Notes: generated by a model not told the origin, from the sequence alone. A stretch of 64,000 bases of DNA from an uncultured Hyphomicrobiales bacterium (GCA_943914405.1 CALUBX010000001.1:19340-83339); one strand, 5' to 3'. Counted from the stretch's first letter, positions 53,533-63,250 are shown. Numbers and translations: made by a program.

Positions 53533-54608
53533 TGCACGAGCGCTTTCGTGAGTTGCTCAGGCCACTTCGCTTTGGGGTCGATCCGGACATAGGCCATACC
53601 TGGAAGCCCGGTCTTGACCTGCTGGATATGCTCGCGAAGCAACTCCGGCCTGATCTTCGCCTTGATCCGGAACATCAGCTTCTGCCGTTCTTCCTCTGTC
53701 TCCACCGTCTTCGGTGTGAACTGGGCGACATCGGCCACAAAGCTCACGCTGGCCGGGATCACGAATTGCGGCGCGGCATCGAGGACAAGACGAACCTCCG
53801 AACCGATCGGAATCCGGCCGGCTTCGGCGGTCGGCAGAAAGAACGTCATGTAGACGTCGCTAAGATCGACGAGATTGAGAACACGCCCGCCGGAGGACAG
53901 AACCTCTCCGGGCTGCGCGACGCGATACTGCACACGCCCATCGCGTGGCGATCTGAGCGTGCTGTCGTCGATATCGGCCACGATACTTTCAATCGCCGCA
54001 TCTGCAGCGATGACGGCAGCCTCGGCATCGACAATCTGGGCCTTCGCAGCACCAATCGCCGCATCGGAGGCGGACAGTGAAGCCTGGGCTGCAGCAGTGG
54101 CCGCGCGCGTCCTCTGTGCCGCCGCGCGGTCGTCGTCGAGCGTTTGCTGGGAGGTCACGTTCGTCTTGATCAGTTGCTCGGTCCGGGCAAGTTTTCGTTC
54201 CGCGGCATCCTGTTCAGCCTCGCGTTGAGCGATCACCGCAGCTGCGGATTCCTTTTCCGCCTCCCTTTGGGCGAGCAGGCTCCTCGCCGTTTCCACACTG
54301 ATCACGGCGCGTTGACGAGCGGCTTCAGCCTGCTTCCGCTGAGCCTCCAGTTGCTGGGTGTCCATGCGCGCCAACACCTGTCCGGCAGCGACGAGACTTC
54401 CTTCATCAACGAGGATTTCCTTGATCCGCCCGGCCGTCTTGGCGGAGACGTCGATTTCGGTTGCCTCGATACGACCGTTGCCGCCGACAATCCCGGCCGG
54501 GAGGCCTGTACCGTCATACATCCGCCAGCCATAGTAACCGCCAGCGAGAACCACGACGCCGAGAACGGCCAAAATCCAATTTTTAGCGGCCTTCACGACT
54601 GCATCCAC
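53529..54608 (-). CDS. HlyD-family adaptor of the ABC exporter (YhiI-like)
   Basis: A 359-residue protein. One N-terminal membrane segment (about 13-32), a biotinyl-lipoyl-like half ([20 protein letters not shown]), a very long helical hairpin (about 85-205) and the C-terminal barrel ([20 protein letters not shown]) are visible. It overlaps rbbA by four bases and is first in the operon. It should bridge the exporter to an outer-membrane channel encoded elsewhere. Confidence 0.9.
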   Translation of the reverse strand: MDAVVKAAKNWILAVLGVVVLAGGYYGWRMYDGTGLPAGIVGGNGRIEATEIDVSAKTAGRIKEILVDEGSLVAAGQVLARMDTQQLEAQRKQAEAARQRAVISVETARSLLAQREAEKESAAAVIAQREAEQDAAERKLARTEQLIKTNVTSQQTLDDDRAAAQRTRAATAAAQASLSASDAAIGAAKAQIVDAEAAVIAADAAIESIVADIDDSTLRSPRDGRVQYRVAQPGEVLSSGGRVLNLVDLSDVYMTFFLPTAEAGRIPIGSEVRLVLDAAPQFVIPASVSFVADVAQFTPKTVETEEERQKLMFRIKAKIRPELLREHIQQVKTGLPGMAYVRIDPKAKWPEQLTKALVQ

Positions 54609-55228
54609 CCAGTTTTTTTGTCACTGAGGGAAAGCCCTTGAGATTTTTTGGTTGTCGCGTTCGAATGTCGGGATTGAGTATTCGCCATAAAACCTACCAT
54701 ATGTTGATTGACATGTGCCGCGGCCGATCCATGTTCACGACCGGTCCCAGCCTTGTGCTTGGTGTGTAACGTGTCCCTACCGAAGGCTGTGCACACAGGG
54801 CACCGCGCACCGATCGATCGCTACGTGCTTGGGGTCATGCGACGGGCGAGAGATTGGCCATGCCCTGTTCGGACATGTGCCTTCCCTCGTCCATCCAACC
54901 CGTCATAAACTCGCGGATGTTGCTGCCGCGAGCAGCAAGCATCTCGGCAGGCTGATCGATCGTCGACAGTTTGCGAAGGCAGGTCGCTTGCTCTGGGACG
55001 AGGCGCAATGTCGCCTTAAGGCTTCCTCTATATCTTCCAGAATAAAAGCCGACCAAAGACGATGAGAATGGTTTCATCAAATAGAATGAAGTCATTCTGA
55101 CGTTGCGTGTCGACCTATTCCGTAACCTTCTGGCCTTGCTGGTTTTCATTGCCCCTCACTTCATTGTTGGTTACATAAAATCTACCAACAAGCATGCGTA
55201 TCGAAACGGACACGTTGAATTGTATTAT
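54609..55228. other. Gene-poor stretch upstream of the ABC export operon
   Basis: No frame here can be supported. A leftward frame ending at 54835 has a protein-like tail (RKLSTIDQPAEMLAARGSNI), which may be the 3' end of a lost gene, but its upstream part is random-looking. The HlyD promoter must lie at the left edge. Confidence 0.35.
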
Positions 55229-55266
55229 ATCATCACCTGTTGACTGCATTGTCAACAGGTGATGAT
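55229..55266. promoter_or_regulatory. Double palindromic operator / perfect 16-bp inverted repeat
   Basis: ATCATCACCTGTTGAC (55229-55244) and GTCAACAGGTGATGAT (55251-55266) are exact reverse complements around TGCATT. Each arm is itself a copy of the RTCAWC-N4-GWTGAY motif. The site lies 143 bp after the gltS stop and 620 bp before the hlyD start. It could also fold as a terminator for gltS, although no T-run follows on either strand. Confidence 0.65.
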
Positions 55267-55409
55267 GCCCTTGCCATCGTTTGATGATACTCTGTCTGGT
55301 GAAGGCAACCCTTTCGCCCTGAGTGCTCGCGGTTCGCTACGGCAGACGGTCTCGGCGTGATCGGACATTTCACCCCGTCGAACCAACCGATGACAATTCG
55401 CGCGCGTGA

Positions 55410-56606
55410 TCAGCCGACGAAAGCCGAGATGACGAGTGCGTTCACGATGTCGATGAAAAAGCCGCAGACAAGCGGGACAATGATGAATGCCCGGTGCGCG
55501 GCTCCATGTTGCTGTGTGACCGCCGTCAGGTTGGCGATCGCTGTCGCCGTCGACCCCAGTGTGATGCCGCCAAATCCGGCACATATGACGACCGCCTCAT
55601 AGTCGCGCCCCATGAGCCGAAAGACGATCGTCACGATGTAGACCACCGTCAGAACGACCTGAAGCGCCAGGGCGCAGGCAATGAAGACAAAGACACCGTC
55701 GAGCTGCCAAAGTTGCAGCCCCATCAGAGCCATCGTCAGGAAGAGGCCAAGCGCGAGATCGGAGACAAGCGCCAGTCCATCCTCGACTCCGGGCCAGAGT
55801 CGCCGCACCGTTGAGCCCACAGCCATCGGCATAAGGTTTCGGATCAGGATGCCAGCGGCCAGACAACTGACGAAGGTCGGCACAGTCAGTCCGGTCAGCG
55901 CGATCAGCTTATCGATGCCGAAACCGAGCATCAGCGAGATGTTCAGCGCCAGAATGGCCCAAAGGACAGAGAAATAGTCCAGTTTGGTCTGTGGCCGATC
56001 GAACGGCGCGCCGACGTCGAGTTCGACGTTATTGGTACCCGCGATGCGATGGCGCCTCATCAGGAACGCCGCGATCGGACCGCCGACGACGCAGGCGGAG
56101 ATGAGTCCCACGGTGTTGGCTGCCACGCCGAGTTCCAGCGCGTTAGCGATCCCTAGCCTGTCGGTGAAGATGGGAGCCCAGGCGAGCGTAGTCCCGACAC
56201 CCCCCGTTAGCGAGATCGACCCGACCATGAGACCGGCTTTCGGCTCAAGTCCGAATAGAGACGCAAGCGAGAGACCTGCGAAATTCTGGATCAGCATGAA
56301 AACGATGGCAAGCGCGAGAAGGATCGCCAGCGATCGGCCTCCAGCTAAAAGGCTGCGGACATCGGCTTTGAGGCCGATGCCGGCAAAGAAGAGCAGCAGA
56401 AGAAAATCCCGCATGCCGAGCTCGAAGACAATCTTGTCGCCCGTGAGGGCAAAAACGAGCGCGACGACCGCCGCACACAGCAGCCCGCCGACAACCGGCT
56501 CGGGGATCGAATAGCGGCGCAGGATACCGGCGTTCATGGTGGCGATCTTGCCAGAGAGAAGAAGGATCACTGCGATCGTGAAGGAAAGGAAGGCATCGAC
56601 TTGCAT
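55410..56606 (-). CDS. gltS: Sodium/glutamate symporter
   Basis: A 398-residue GltS-family carrier. The hallmark N-terminus (FTIAVILLLSGKIATMN, RRYSIPEPVVGGLLCA) and two halves of five membrane segments are clear, with Gly-rich re-entrant signatures (SLTGGVGTTLAW, CAGFGGITLGSTATAIA). It imports glutamate with sodium. It is transcribed leftwards, divergent from tetR with a 227-bp gap that contains an operator-like palindrome. Confidence 0.93.
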   Translation of the reverse strand: MQVDAFLSFTIAVILLLSGKIATMNAGILRRYSIPEPVVGGLLCAAVVALVFALTGDKIVFELGMRDFLLLLFFAGIGLKADVRSLLAGGRSLAILLALAIVFMLIQNFAGLSLASLFGLEPKAGLMVGSISLTGGVGTTLAWAPIFTDRLGIANALELGVAANTVGLISACVVGGPIAAFLMRRHRIAGTNNVELDVGAPFDRPQTKLDYFSVLWAILALNISLMLGFGIDKLIALTGLTVPTFVSCLAAGILIRNLMPMAVGSTVRRLWPGVEDGLALVSDLALGLFLTMALMGLQLWQLDGVFVFIACALALQVVLTVVYIVTIVFRLMGRDYEAVVICAGFGGITLGSTATAIANLTAVTQQHGAAHRAFIIVPLVCGFFIDIVNALVISAFVG

Positions 56607-56760
56607 TATTCACCGAACTTCCCGCCTGCTCCGCTACCTCCCCCGAATTCAAGGACAGCGTCGCCAGACGGCTTGGCGCGATTGGCGATCTACTGAGGAA
56701 CTCTTGCCGCGCGTGGCCGCCCGCCGGAGTTAATCGCTTTATATACTATGATAAATCTTA

Positions 56761-56776
56761 GTCATCATTCGTTGAC
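56761..56776. promoter_or_regulatory. Operator-like palindrome between gltS and tetR
   Basis: GTCATC-ATTC-GTTGAC, 57 bp before the tetR start and just downstream of an AT-rich TATACTATGATAAATC stretch resembling a -10 region. This is the expected place for autoregulation by the divergent TetR gene. Confidence 0.65.
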
Positions 56777-57352
56777 GGTCGCCCTTTATGGCGTTAAACT
56801 TGACAGCAGGTCAATAGGCATTGAGGAGAAAGTATGCCCAATCGAGTCATCCGTCCGGACGCCAACGATACGACCCGCGACCGCATTCTGAAGGCTGCCA
56901 TTCTGCGCTTTTCGACCCACTCCTATGACCATACGGGCCTCCGCGATATTGCAGCCGACGTCGGGGTGGATATGGCCTATGTTCACCGTTCCTTCGGCTC
57001 CAAGGAAAAGCTCTTCTACGAAGCGGTCAAGGCGAGTGGCAAACCCGACCTGCTTTTCACTGAGGAAGGAGAAAGTCTGTCCTCCGTTCTAGCCAAGCAC
57101 GTCCTGTCGCGAAAAGGCGTCAACGAGATCGGAGCACTGGATATCGTTGTGCAGTCTTTCGGTAGTCCGGCAGCCTCCCGCGTGCTCAACGAATTCCTTG
57201 AAGAAGATTTCATCGCTCCGCTCGTCAGCAAGCTGACGATGGTGCCAAAGAGGCGCGCTGCACTGGTCGCCGCGTTTCTGGCGGGGGTCGGTATTCTCAA
57301 GGACGTGATCAAGGCCGAAACCCTGTTGAAAGATTGACCTTGCCCCCAAGTT

Positions 57353-58282
57353 TTATCCAGTTTTAAGTTCGCTCCAGCGGTTTTTGGTTGCTGTATTTGC
57401 GGCGGTAGCGGCGGGTTGCGGTGCGGAGCCATTTCGGCTGCGCAGCACCGCTTCACGTCGCGGGTTGATTATCTGAGCGAATTCGGCAGGTGTCATCCAG
57501 CCGAGTCCGGAGTGTGGTCGATGATCGTTGTAATCGCTGCGCCAGTTTGAAAGCGCTGACCGGGCATGGGTCAGTGACGAGAAGAGAGTTTCATTCAGGA
57601 ATTCGTCTCGCAGCCGCCCATTGAAGCTTTCGATGAAGGCATTCTGGATCGGTTTGCCCGGTGCGATGTAGTGCCATTCCACCTTGGTCCGATCCGTCCA
57701 TTGCAGGATCGCGTTGCTGGTGAACTCGCTGCCATTGTCGCTGACGATCATCTTCGGCTTGCCTCGCCCCTCGATGATCCGGTCCAGTTCACGGGCAACC
57801 CGCAGGCCGGAAAGGGACGTATCGGCGACGAGGCCCAGGCATTCCCTGGTGCAATCGTCAACGACCGTAAGCACCCGGAACCTGCGACCATCGGTGAGCT
57901 GATCCGACACGAAGTCCAGTGACCAGCGATCATTGGCGGCAAGCGGGATCAGCATCGGTGCTCGTGTGCCTATCGCTCGTTTCCGACCGCCGCGCTTGCG
58001 CACCGTCAGCTTCTCTTCCCGATAAAGCCGGAAGAGCCGCTTGTGGTTCACAAGGTGACCCTCACGCCTGAGCAGTACATGAAGGCGTCGATATCCAAAG
58101 CGGCGCCGTTCATGCGCCAGCGCCTTCATCCGCTCGCGAAGGTCATGATCATCGCGGCGCCTGGTTTCGTAACGGATCGTCATCCGGCAAAAGCCGATGG
58201 CTTTACACGCCCGCCGTTCGCTCATCTGGTGGCGATCCATCAGATGAGTGACAGCTTTCCGCCTTGCTGCGGGCGTCACCAC
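57353..58282 (-). CDS. IS3-family transposase OrfB
   Basis: The frame is open to 58423, but homology begins near GTG 58282 ([15 protein letters not shown]). The integrase core has the DDE residues in [23 protein letters not shown] and [15 protein letters not shown]. It is usually made as an OrfAB fusion by -1 frameshifting in the GGGAAAG-containing overlap (about 58285-58297). No damage is visible. Confidence 0.92.
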   Translation of the reverse strand: MVTPAARRKAVTHLMDRHQMSERRACKAIGFCRMTIRYETRRRDDHDLRERMKALAHERRRFGYRRLHVLLRREGHLVNHKRLFRLYREEKLTVRKRGGRKRAIGTRAPMLIPLAANDRWSLDFVSDQLTDGRRFRVLTVVDDCTRECLGLVADTSLSGLRVARELDRIIEGRGKPKMIVSDNGSEFTSNAILQWTDRTKVEWHYIAPGKPIQNAFIESFNGRLRDEFLNETLFSSLTHARSALSNWRSDYNDHRPHSGLGWMTPAEFAQIINPRREAVLRSRNGSAPQPAATAANTATKNRWSELKTG

Positions 58283-58542
58283 TTCTTTCCCAAAAGGTCT
58301 TTCAAAGCGGCATTGTCGAGCATGGCGTCTGCCAGGAGCCGTTTCAGCTTCGTGTTTTCGTCTTCCAGCGTCTTCAGCCGCTTGGCTTCGGATACATCCA
58401 TGCCGCCGAATTTGGCCTTCCATTTATAGATGCTGGCATCGCTAACGCCGTGCTTGCGGCAAAGCTCCGAGACCGGTGTGCCTGCCTCATGCTCCTTCAG
58501 AATGCCGATGATCTGTTCGTCTGTGAAACGGTTGCGCTTCAT
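58276..58542 (-). CDS. IS3-family transposase OrfA
   Basis: An 88-residue protein with the IS3 OrfA HTH ([40 protein letters not shown]) and a leucine-zipper-like tail ([20 protein letters not shown]). It binds the IS ends. Its end overlaps orfB, where ribosomal -1 slippage would make OrfAB. Confidence 0.93.
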   Translation of the reverse strand: MKRNRFTDEQIIGILKEHEAGTPVSELCRKHGVSDASIYKWKAKFGGMDVSEAKRLKTLEDENTKLKRLLADAMLDNAALKDLLGKKW

Positions 58543-58962
58543 TCCCTGGTCCTCTCGATGGCCAGAGCTTACTTCAAAATGGATTATTTCAACGGGGCAA
58601 GGTCAAGATGGGCGCAATGTGCTGGAAGAGGACGTCAAGCGAGTCATTGCGACCCTTCTTGACCCCGAGATGAGTGACTGCGACGCGTCTTACGACCAAA
58701 TCCCAAGCGAGACGCGTCGCTGATAGCCGGATGGGTTTCGCGCAGGATCGCCGCGGTCGAACGCGAGGCACCACCTGTTGTCGGCCGATCCGACAGGCGG
58801 AACGCGAAGACCGGCCACAGAGCCTTCGACATTTCCGCCAGCCTCCGACCTAGCAGACAGTCTGAATCAGCTCCCTGCCGATTTGCGAATCCCCAGTGCT
58901 TCAATCAGATCGAAATCCGTTCTAGCACTAAGAGCGTAACTGGGCCTGGAAACGCCGTTTTC

Positions 58963-59199
58963 CTAGTCTGTCGTTTTTCCCGGCGATCTGGACTGTCTCT
59001 TTACGGTAGCTTCTCCACTATCGGTATCCTGAACCGAGATAGGGTCACTGGGGGAACTCTCCCCATCGCTTTCGACCAAAGACAGATATTCATCCATGGC
59101 TTGAAACCAGTGGTCGAGTTCTTTTCCGTTCGGGCACCCTTCGGCTTCCCATAATTCATGCGCGCGATTGCGAACCCAGTTCTCATCGATGTCCGACAT
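58963..59199 (-). CDS. DUF2934 protein
   Basis: A 78-residue protein. The N-terminal half (NWVRNRAHELWEAEGCPNGK then ELDHWFQA) is the DUF2934 signature, common as small stress-island genes in rhizobia next to glgP, xfp and ftsH. The tail is polar and Ser-rich. Function unknown. The 239 bases between tetR's original stop and this gene hold nothing I can support. Confidence 0.82.
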   Translation of the reverse strand: MSDIDENWVRNRAHELWEAEGCPNGKELDHWFQAMDEYLSLVESDGESSPSDPISVQDTDSGEATVKRQSRSPGKTTD

Positions 59200-59301
59200 T
59201 TGATCTTCTTCCTCAGGTGTGTGAATTGTTGCTGCGGTTGTAACGGATCAGGCAGGCCAATGTCCGTCATACGCCTCCACTTTCTCGGAATATCAGCGTC
59301 A

Positions 59302-59400
59302 CCGGAAAGGGGAGCAAGCCCCGCCCATCGAACAAGTCATCGATGCGGCGCTGCCGTTCCCTCCGATCCTGGCCGGACAGGCGACCAAAGAAATCGATCA
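59302..59400 (-). pseudogene. Fragment of an RbbA-like ABC ATPase gene
   Basis: The leftward frame reads IDFFGRLSGQDRRERQRRID and then DLFDGRGLLPFP, closely matching [32 protein letters not shown] of rbbA (about 53,090-53,190 in the window). Only about 33 codons are present and the sequence has diverged. It is a relic of a second copy or of a rearrangement. Confidence 0.8.
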
Positions 59401-59608
59401 TGACATCATGGCCTTTGGGGTAGAGCCAAGAACAAAAGACAACTAATGTTCTGATCCCCAACTTTTGAGTGAATTAGGGAATATTTCTGAAATTCCCTGC
59501 AACCCCAGTCCGGTGGCAGAATCTAAATTAGAACCCTAATCAAGCTGGTGTTGGATAGATCTTCATAAGAAATTGCCAGCCGCCTCGTTTTGAGGGCAAT
59601 TTAGATTA

Positions 59609-59647
59609 ATCATCACTCGATGACAACAGGAATCATCACTCGATGAT
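59609..59647. promoter_or_regulatory. Tandem operator pair in the glgP upstream region
   Basis: ATCATCACTCGATGAC (59609-59624) and ATCATCACTCGATGAT (59632-59647), spaced 23 bp start to start, so they lie on the same helix face. They sit in the gene-free stretch 59403-60013, which otherwise holds AT-rich DNA and one more site at 59903. Confidence 0.65.
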
Positions 59648-59902
59648 AATTTTTGTCACCGAGTGCTGGTCGCCCAGCGCCTAGTGATATGAATCTTTGT
59701 CAGTGGTGATGCGCTATGTGGCGATCAGTGGGACCGGATCAAGGATTTCGCGCCTAGTGATAGGAAGAGCCGCTGTTCGACAATCTTTTCGCCCATGAGC
59801 GCGTAGACGAGCGACGATCGCGGAACATTTCGGCTTTCCGCGGACGCAACTGCCGTCATGTGGTTACCCTCGCGATCCCCTCCTGCTTTCTGATTGATTT
59901 TA

Positions 59903-59918
59903 GTCAACGCATGATGAC
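59903..59918. promoter_or_regulatory. Operator-like palindrome upstream of glgP
   Basis: GTCAAC-GCAT-GATGAC, 95 bp before the glgP start, directly after TGATTGATTTTA. It fits the same consensus as the xfp, tetR and gltS/ABC sites. Confidence 0.65.
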
Positions 59919-60013
59919 AAGGCCATCTATAGAGTTCATGGTGCTTTAAGGCGGACGGATACTGAGATTCGCAGAAGAGTTCGCTTTCAGTTTTTCTAAT
60001 TTCGGAGGAGTGC

Positions 60014-62518
60014 ATGGACGGGCAGCCAGAAGAGACAAGCGGGTTGCTCGCCCTTCGGGAGCTGGCTCTAGACCTGCATTGGTCCTGGAACCACGCCTCC
60101 GACCGGCTGTGGAGGGAACTCGATGCCGAAACATGGGAAACCACGGGCAATCCATGGGGTGTTCTCCACACCGTCTCGCGCTCCAGGGCAAGCGCTTTGC
60201 TTGCCCGGCCCGGCTTCGCTCACACCGTTGAGGCACTGCTGAAGGAGAAGCGGGAGGCCGCAAACGAATCGAGATGGTTCCAGCAGGCTCACCCAACTTC
60301 GCAACTGAAAACCGTAGCCTATTTCAGCCTGGAGTTCATGCTGACCGAAGCCCTGCCAATCTATTCGGGCGGGCTGGGCAACGTAGCGGGAGATCAGCTG
60401 AAAACCGCCAGCGATCTGGGCGTGCCGGTTGTCGGAGTGGGCTTACTTTATTCACAAGGCTACTTCCGCCAATCGATCGGGCCGGACGGTAGCCAGGAAG
60501 CCCTCTACCCGGTCAACGAGCCGGATCAGTTGCCTATCCAGCCCTTGCGTTCCGCTGATGGCGAATGGTTGCGACTGCAAATCGACCTTCCCGGATGCAA
60601 GCTCTGGATCAGAACCTGGGAAGTCCAGATCGGACGACTGAAGCTTTACCTGCTGGACATGAACGATCCCGCAAATCCCGCGACGTATCGATGCATCACC
60701 AGCGAGCTTTATGGCGGCGGCCCCGAGACGCGTCTGATGCAGGAAATGATATTGGGAATGGCCGGTTGGCAGCTCCTCCGCACACTCGGGCTCGAACCTC
60801 AGGTCTGCCATTTGAATGAAGGGCATGCGGCCTTCGCCGCCCTGGAGCGCATCCGCTGCTTCCGGATCGACAATGACGTATCTTTTGTCGAGGCTCTGAC
60901 GGCAACACGGGTCGGCAATGTTTTCACCACCCATACCGCCGTCGCGGCCGGATTCGACCGCTTCGCGCCAGAACTGATCACAAAGTACTTCCGCTCTTAT
61001 GCCGAAAATCATCTCGGCATCGCCATCGCCGATTTTCTGGCCCTTGGCAGGAAGGATCGCAACGATGACCTCGAGCCGTTCAACATGGCTTACCTCGCCA
61101 TCCGTGCGAGCGGCGCAGTGAACGCCGTCAGCGCGCTCCACGGAAAGGTTAGCCGGTCGCTCTTTCAACCTCTCTTCCCTGGTTGGCCGACCGACGACGT
61201 CCCAATCGGCCATGTAACGAACGGCATACATGTTCCGACATGGGATTCAGTTCAGTCCGACACCCTGTGGACCGAAGCCGCCGGCAAGGATCGCTGGCGT
61301 GGCGACCTGACTAGGCTGGAAACCGGCATCCGCGAGATCGACGCCCGGCAAATCTGGCGAATGCGCAATGAATCGAGGCAAAACCTTTGCGATCGGGTTC
61401 GCAAGCAATATCTGCGTCAGCGCGTGGAAGATGCCGAGAGCGGCGGTGGGCTCGACGACGCCCATGGAATCTTCGACCCGCATGCGCTCACCCTTGGATT
61501 TGCGCGCCGCTTCGCAACCTACAAACGTCCTGCTCTTCTGCTGCGCGATCCCGACAGGCTGGTCCGCATCCTGGCCGATGCCCGGCACCCGGTCCAGCTC
61601 GTGTTGGCCGGCAAGGCCCATCCCCAGGATGCCGAGGGCCAGGCGCTGATCAAAGCCTGGAACGAATTTGCCAGACGGCCGGAACTGAGATCCCGACTTA
61701 TCTTCGTGCGCGACTACAACATGCGCCAGGCCGAATGGCTCGTTCAAGGGGTCGATGTGTGGATCAACACACCACGCCGGCCCTGGGAAGCCAGCGGCAC
61801 CAGCGGCATGAAAATCCTTGCCAACGGCGGGCTCAATCTATCGGAACTCGATGGATGGTGGGCGGAGGCCTATGAGCCCGAGGTCGGATGGGCTATCGGC
61901 GACGGCGAGGAGCACGGAGACGATCCGGCTGTTGACGAGGCGGAAGCGGATGCACTCTATTCGCTCCTGGAGGACGTCATCGTTCCCGAATTCTACAGCC
62001 GCAATCAAGATGGCATTCCCTCTCGCTGGATTGAGCGGGTCCGCGAAAGCATGGCCCGCCTCGCGCCGCGGTTTTCGACAAATCGCACCGTCCGGGAATA
62101 TGCGGAGAAATTCTATCTTCCTGCCGTCGTGGCCTATCAAGCGCGCGCGGCGGCAGGCGGCAAGGTCGCGCGGGAACTGGCTCGATGGAAACAGGACCTC
62201 GACAGGCTCTGGCCGCATGTGCACTTCGGCGCCGTGAATACGGAAGAGGCTGAAGACACCCGCCTTTTCTCCGTCGAGGTCTATCTTGGCGAACTGCTGC
62301 CGGAGATGGTCAGAGTGGAACTCTACGCCGAACCGGCGCGGGGAGAAAATGCGTTCGTCGCGGTGATGACAGGACAGGATTCGGGCCAAGGCTCTTATCG
62401 ATACCGCGCCTCCATCCCCCCAAACCGCCCGGTCTCCGACTTCACGCCGCGTATTGTCCCCTATCACCCGCTCGCCCGCCTGCCTCTGGAAGACGCCAGG
62501 GTCGCCTGGCAGCGGTAG
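60014..62518 (+). CDS. glgP: Alpha-glucan phosphorylase (glycogen phosphorylase family)
   Basis: An 834-residue enzyme with GGAGG just before the start. It belongs to the short-form alpha-glucan phosphorylases: YFSLEFMLTEALPIYSGGLG, VCHLNEGHAAF, VTNGIHVPTW, and the pyridoxal-phosphate Lys in EASGTSGMKILANGG (near residue 600). It releases glucose-1-phosphate from glycogen. With phosphoketolase it would channel stored glucan into acetyl phosphate. Three operator-like palindromes lie upstream. Confidence 0.94.
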   Translation: MDGQPEETSGLLALRELALDLHWSWNHASDRLWRELDAETWETTGNPWGVLHTVSRSRASALLARPGFAHTVEALLKEKREAANESRWFQQAHPTSQLKTVAYFSLEFMLTEALPIYSGGLGNVAGDQLKTASDLGVPVVGVGLLYSQGYFRQSIGPDGSQEALYPVNEPDQLPIQPLRSADGEWLRLQIDLPGCKLWIRTWEVQIGRLKLYLLDMNDPANPATYRCITSELYGGGPETRLMQEMILGMAGWQLLRTLGLEPQVCHLNEGHAAFAALERIRCFRIDNDVSFVEALTATRVGNVFTTHTAVAAGFDRFAPELITKYFRSYAENHLGIAIADFLALGRKDRNDDLEPFNMAYLAIRASGAVNAVSALHGKVSRSLFQPLFPGWPTDDVPIGHVTNGIHVPTWDSVQSDTLWTEAAGKDRWRGDLTRLETGIREIDARQIWRMRNESRQNLCDRVRKQYLRQRVEDAESGGGLDDAHGIFDPHALTLGFARRFATYKRPALLLRDPDRLVRILADARHPVQLVLAGKAHPQDAEGQALIKAWNEFARRPELRSRLIFVRDYNMRQAEWLVQGVDVWINTPRRPWEASGTSGMKILANGGLNLSELDGWWAEAYEPEVGWAIGDGEEHGDDPAVDEAEADALYSLLEDVIVPEFYSRNQDGIPSRWIERVRESMARLAPRFSTNRTVREYAEKFYLPAVVAYQARAAAGGKVARELARWKQDLDRLWPHVHFGAVNTEEAEDTRLFSVEVYLGELLPEMVRVELYAEPARGENAFVAVMTGQDSGQGSYRYRASIPPNRPVSDFTPRIVPYHPLARLPLEDARVAWQR

Positions 62519-62594
62519 AGAAGGGTCTGCAGTTGCACGATACCCACGTAAAAACAACGAAAATCGAGCAAGTGACACAAACAGAGGAGATGTG

Positions 62595-62801
62595 ATGATG
62601 TTCCGTTCCAACACGTCGAAGCAACGCGACAGATCCGGCCAGTTCATCGTGGAAGTCAAAAAGCCGAAAAAGCGGTTCGTCCGTCCCGCCGATACACCGT
62701 CGCGGTCCGTCCACCTCCGGCAAGACAGGAAAACCGCAGAGGAGAATGTGAAGGGCGCATCGGTGTTCCGCTCCTGGGCGATACCAGAAGAGATGGAATG
62801 A
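62595..62801 (+). CDS. Small basic hypothetical protein
   Basis: A 68-residue protein starting at ATG 62595 with GAGGAGA upstream. Basic and polar (VKKPKKRFVRPADTPSRSVH, KTAEENVKGASVF). It lies 76 bases after glgP in the same direction and could be cotranscribed. No family is recognised. Confidence 0.5.
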   Translation: MMFRSNTSKQRDRSGQFIVEVKKPKKRFVRPADTPSRSVHLRQDRKTAEENVKGASVFRSWAIPEEME

Positions 62802-63142
62802 TGTTCACTTGGCGAGAAGATCCGGCCGTGGAATATGCCAGCAACTACGATGGCGTCGACAATAAGAATCCTTACCTTTAGAAAATCCATCGCCGTTGGC
62901 CATCGCGCGGGGGTCATCAAGCCCCAACACATTCAAAAAGGACGTCGGTAGTAAGTAACTGTTCCACAAGCAGAGGCCACATTCTACGCCAACCGCCTCC
63001 AATAGACGGCACTGCGACCAAAAAAGAGCCAGCAGTGATCATGAGGCACACAATGTGTTATGCCGTCTAATCGTTCGTGTTATCCAGCGCTACTATGGTG
63101 TCGGCTCTATCTCCGGCCGTTTGATCGCGTGTTATAAGCAAT
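62802..63142. other. Gene-free stretch after the small basic gene
   Basis: About 340 bases, lower in GC than the neighbourhood, without a supportable frame or repeat. It ends in the remnant of an alcohol dehydrogenase gene. Confidence 0.4.
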
Positions 63143-63250
63143 ATGCCAGGGCTGGAAAACAGCAAGGCGCTGGAGGACATCAACGGCATTTTTTCTCGGA
63201 TGCACAACGGTGATATCCAGGGCCGCATCGTGATCAATTTCCAGAAATAG
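63143..63250 (+). pseudogene. 3' end of a zinc-type alcohol dehydrogenase gene
   Basis: The last 35 codons read LENSKALEDINGIFSRMHNG then DIQGRIVINFQ and stop at 63250. This matches the C-terminus of medium-chain Zn-alcohol dehydrogenases (...LEDINEVFxRMxxGxIxGRIVLDF). Nothing upstream continues the similarity, so the gene was lost except for its end. Confidence 0.65.

Larger units (their letters stand above)
57335..58605 (-). mobile_element. IS3-family insertion sequence (IS407-like group), 1,271 bp
   Basis: Ends are TGACCTTGCCCC at 57335-57346 and its reverse complement at 58594-58605. Both sides carry the duplicated target AGAT (57331-57334 and 58606-58609); four bases is the usual duplication for the IS407 group. 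It encodes orfA and orfB in the leftward direction with the -1 relation typical of IS3. All parts look intact, so it is probably a recent insertion. Confidence 0.93.
56834..58723 (+). pseudogene. TetR-family regulator interrupted by an IS3 element
   Basis: Residues 1-167 are read from ATG 56834 (GAGGAGAAAG upstream) to 57334, with a TetR HTH in residues 13-60 (ILKAAILRFSTHSYDHTGLR, DIAADVGVDMAYVHRSFGSK). The current stop (57335-57337) is the first three bases of the insertion. Removing the IS and one AGAT copy continues the frame at 58610 as GRNVLEEDVKRVIATLLDP and so on to a stop at 58723, restoring about 204 residues, normal for TetR. The last C-terminal helices are cut off, so dimerisation is probably impaired. 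Its DNA target is probably the palindrome upstream. Confidence 0.9.

Noticed and set aside
54835..55149. Leftward 104-codon frame upstream of the ABC exporter
   Set aside because: Only the last 45 codons look protein-like; the rest is random-looking and no family can be named, so it is noted as a possible relic only.
58644..58904. Leftward frame after the IS element
   Set aside because: It lies mainly opposite the tetR 3' remnant and shows no recognisable protein family.
59725..60171. Leftward frame overlapping the start of glgP
   Set aside because: It is antisense to the phosphorylase start and to the operator region, without ribosome site or similarity.
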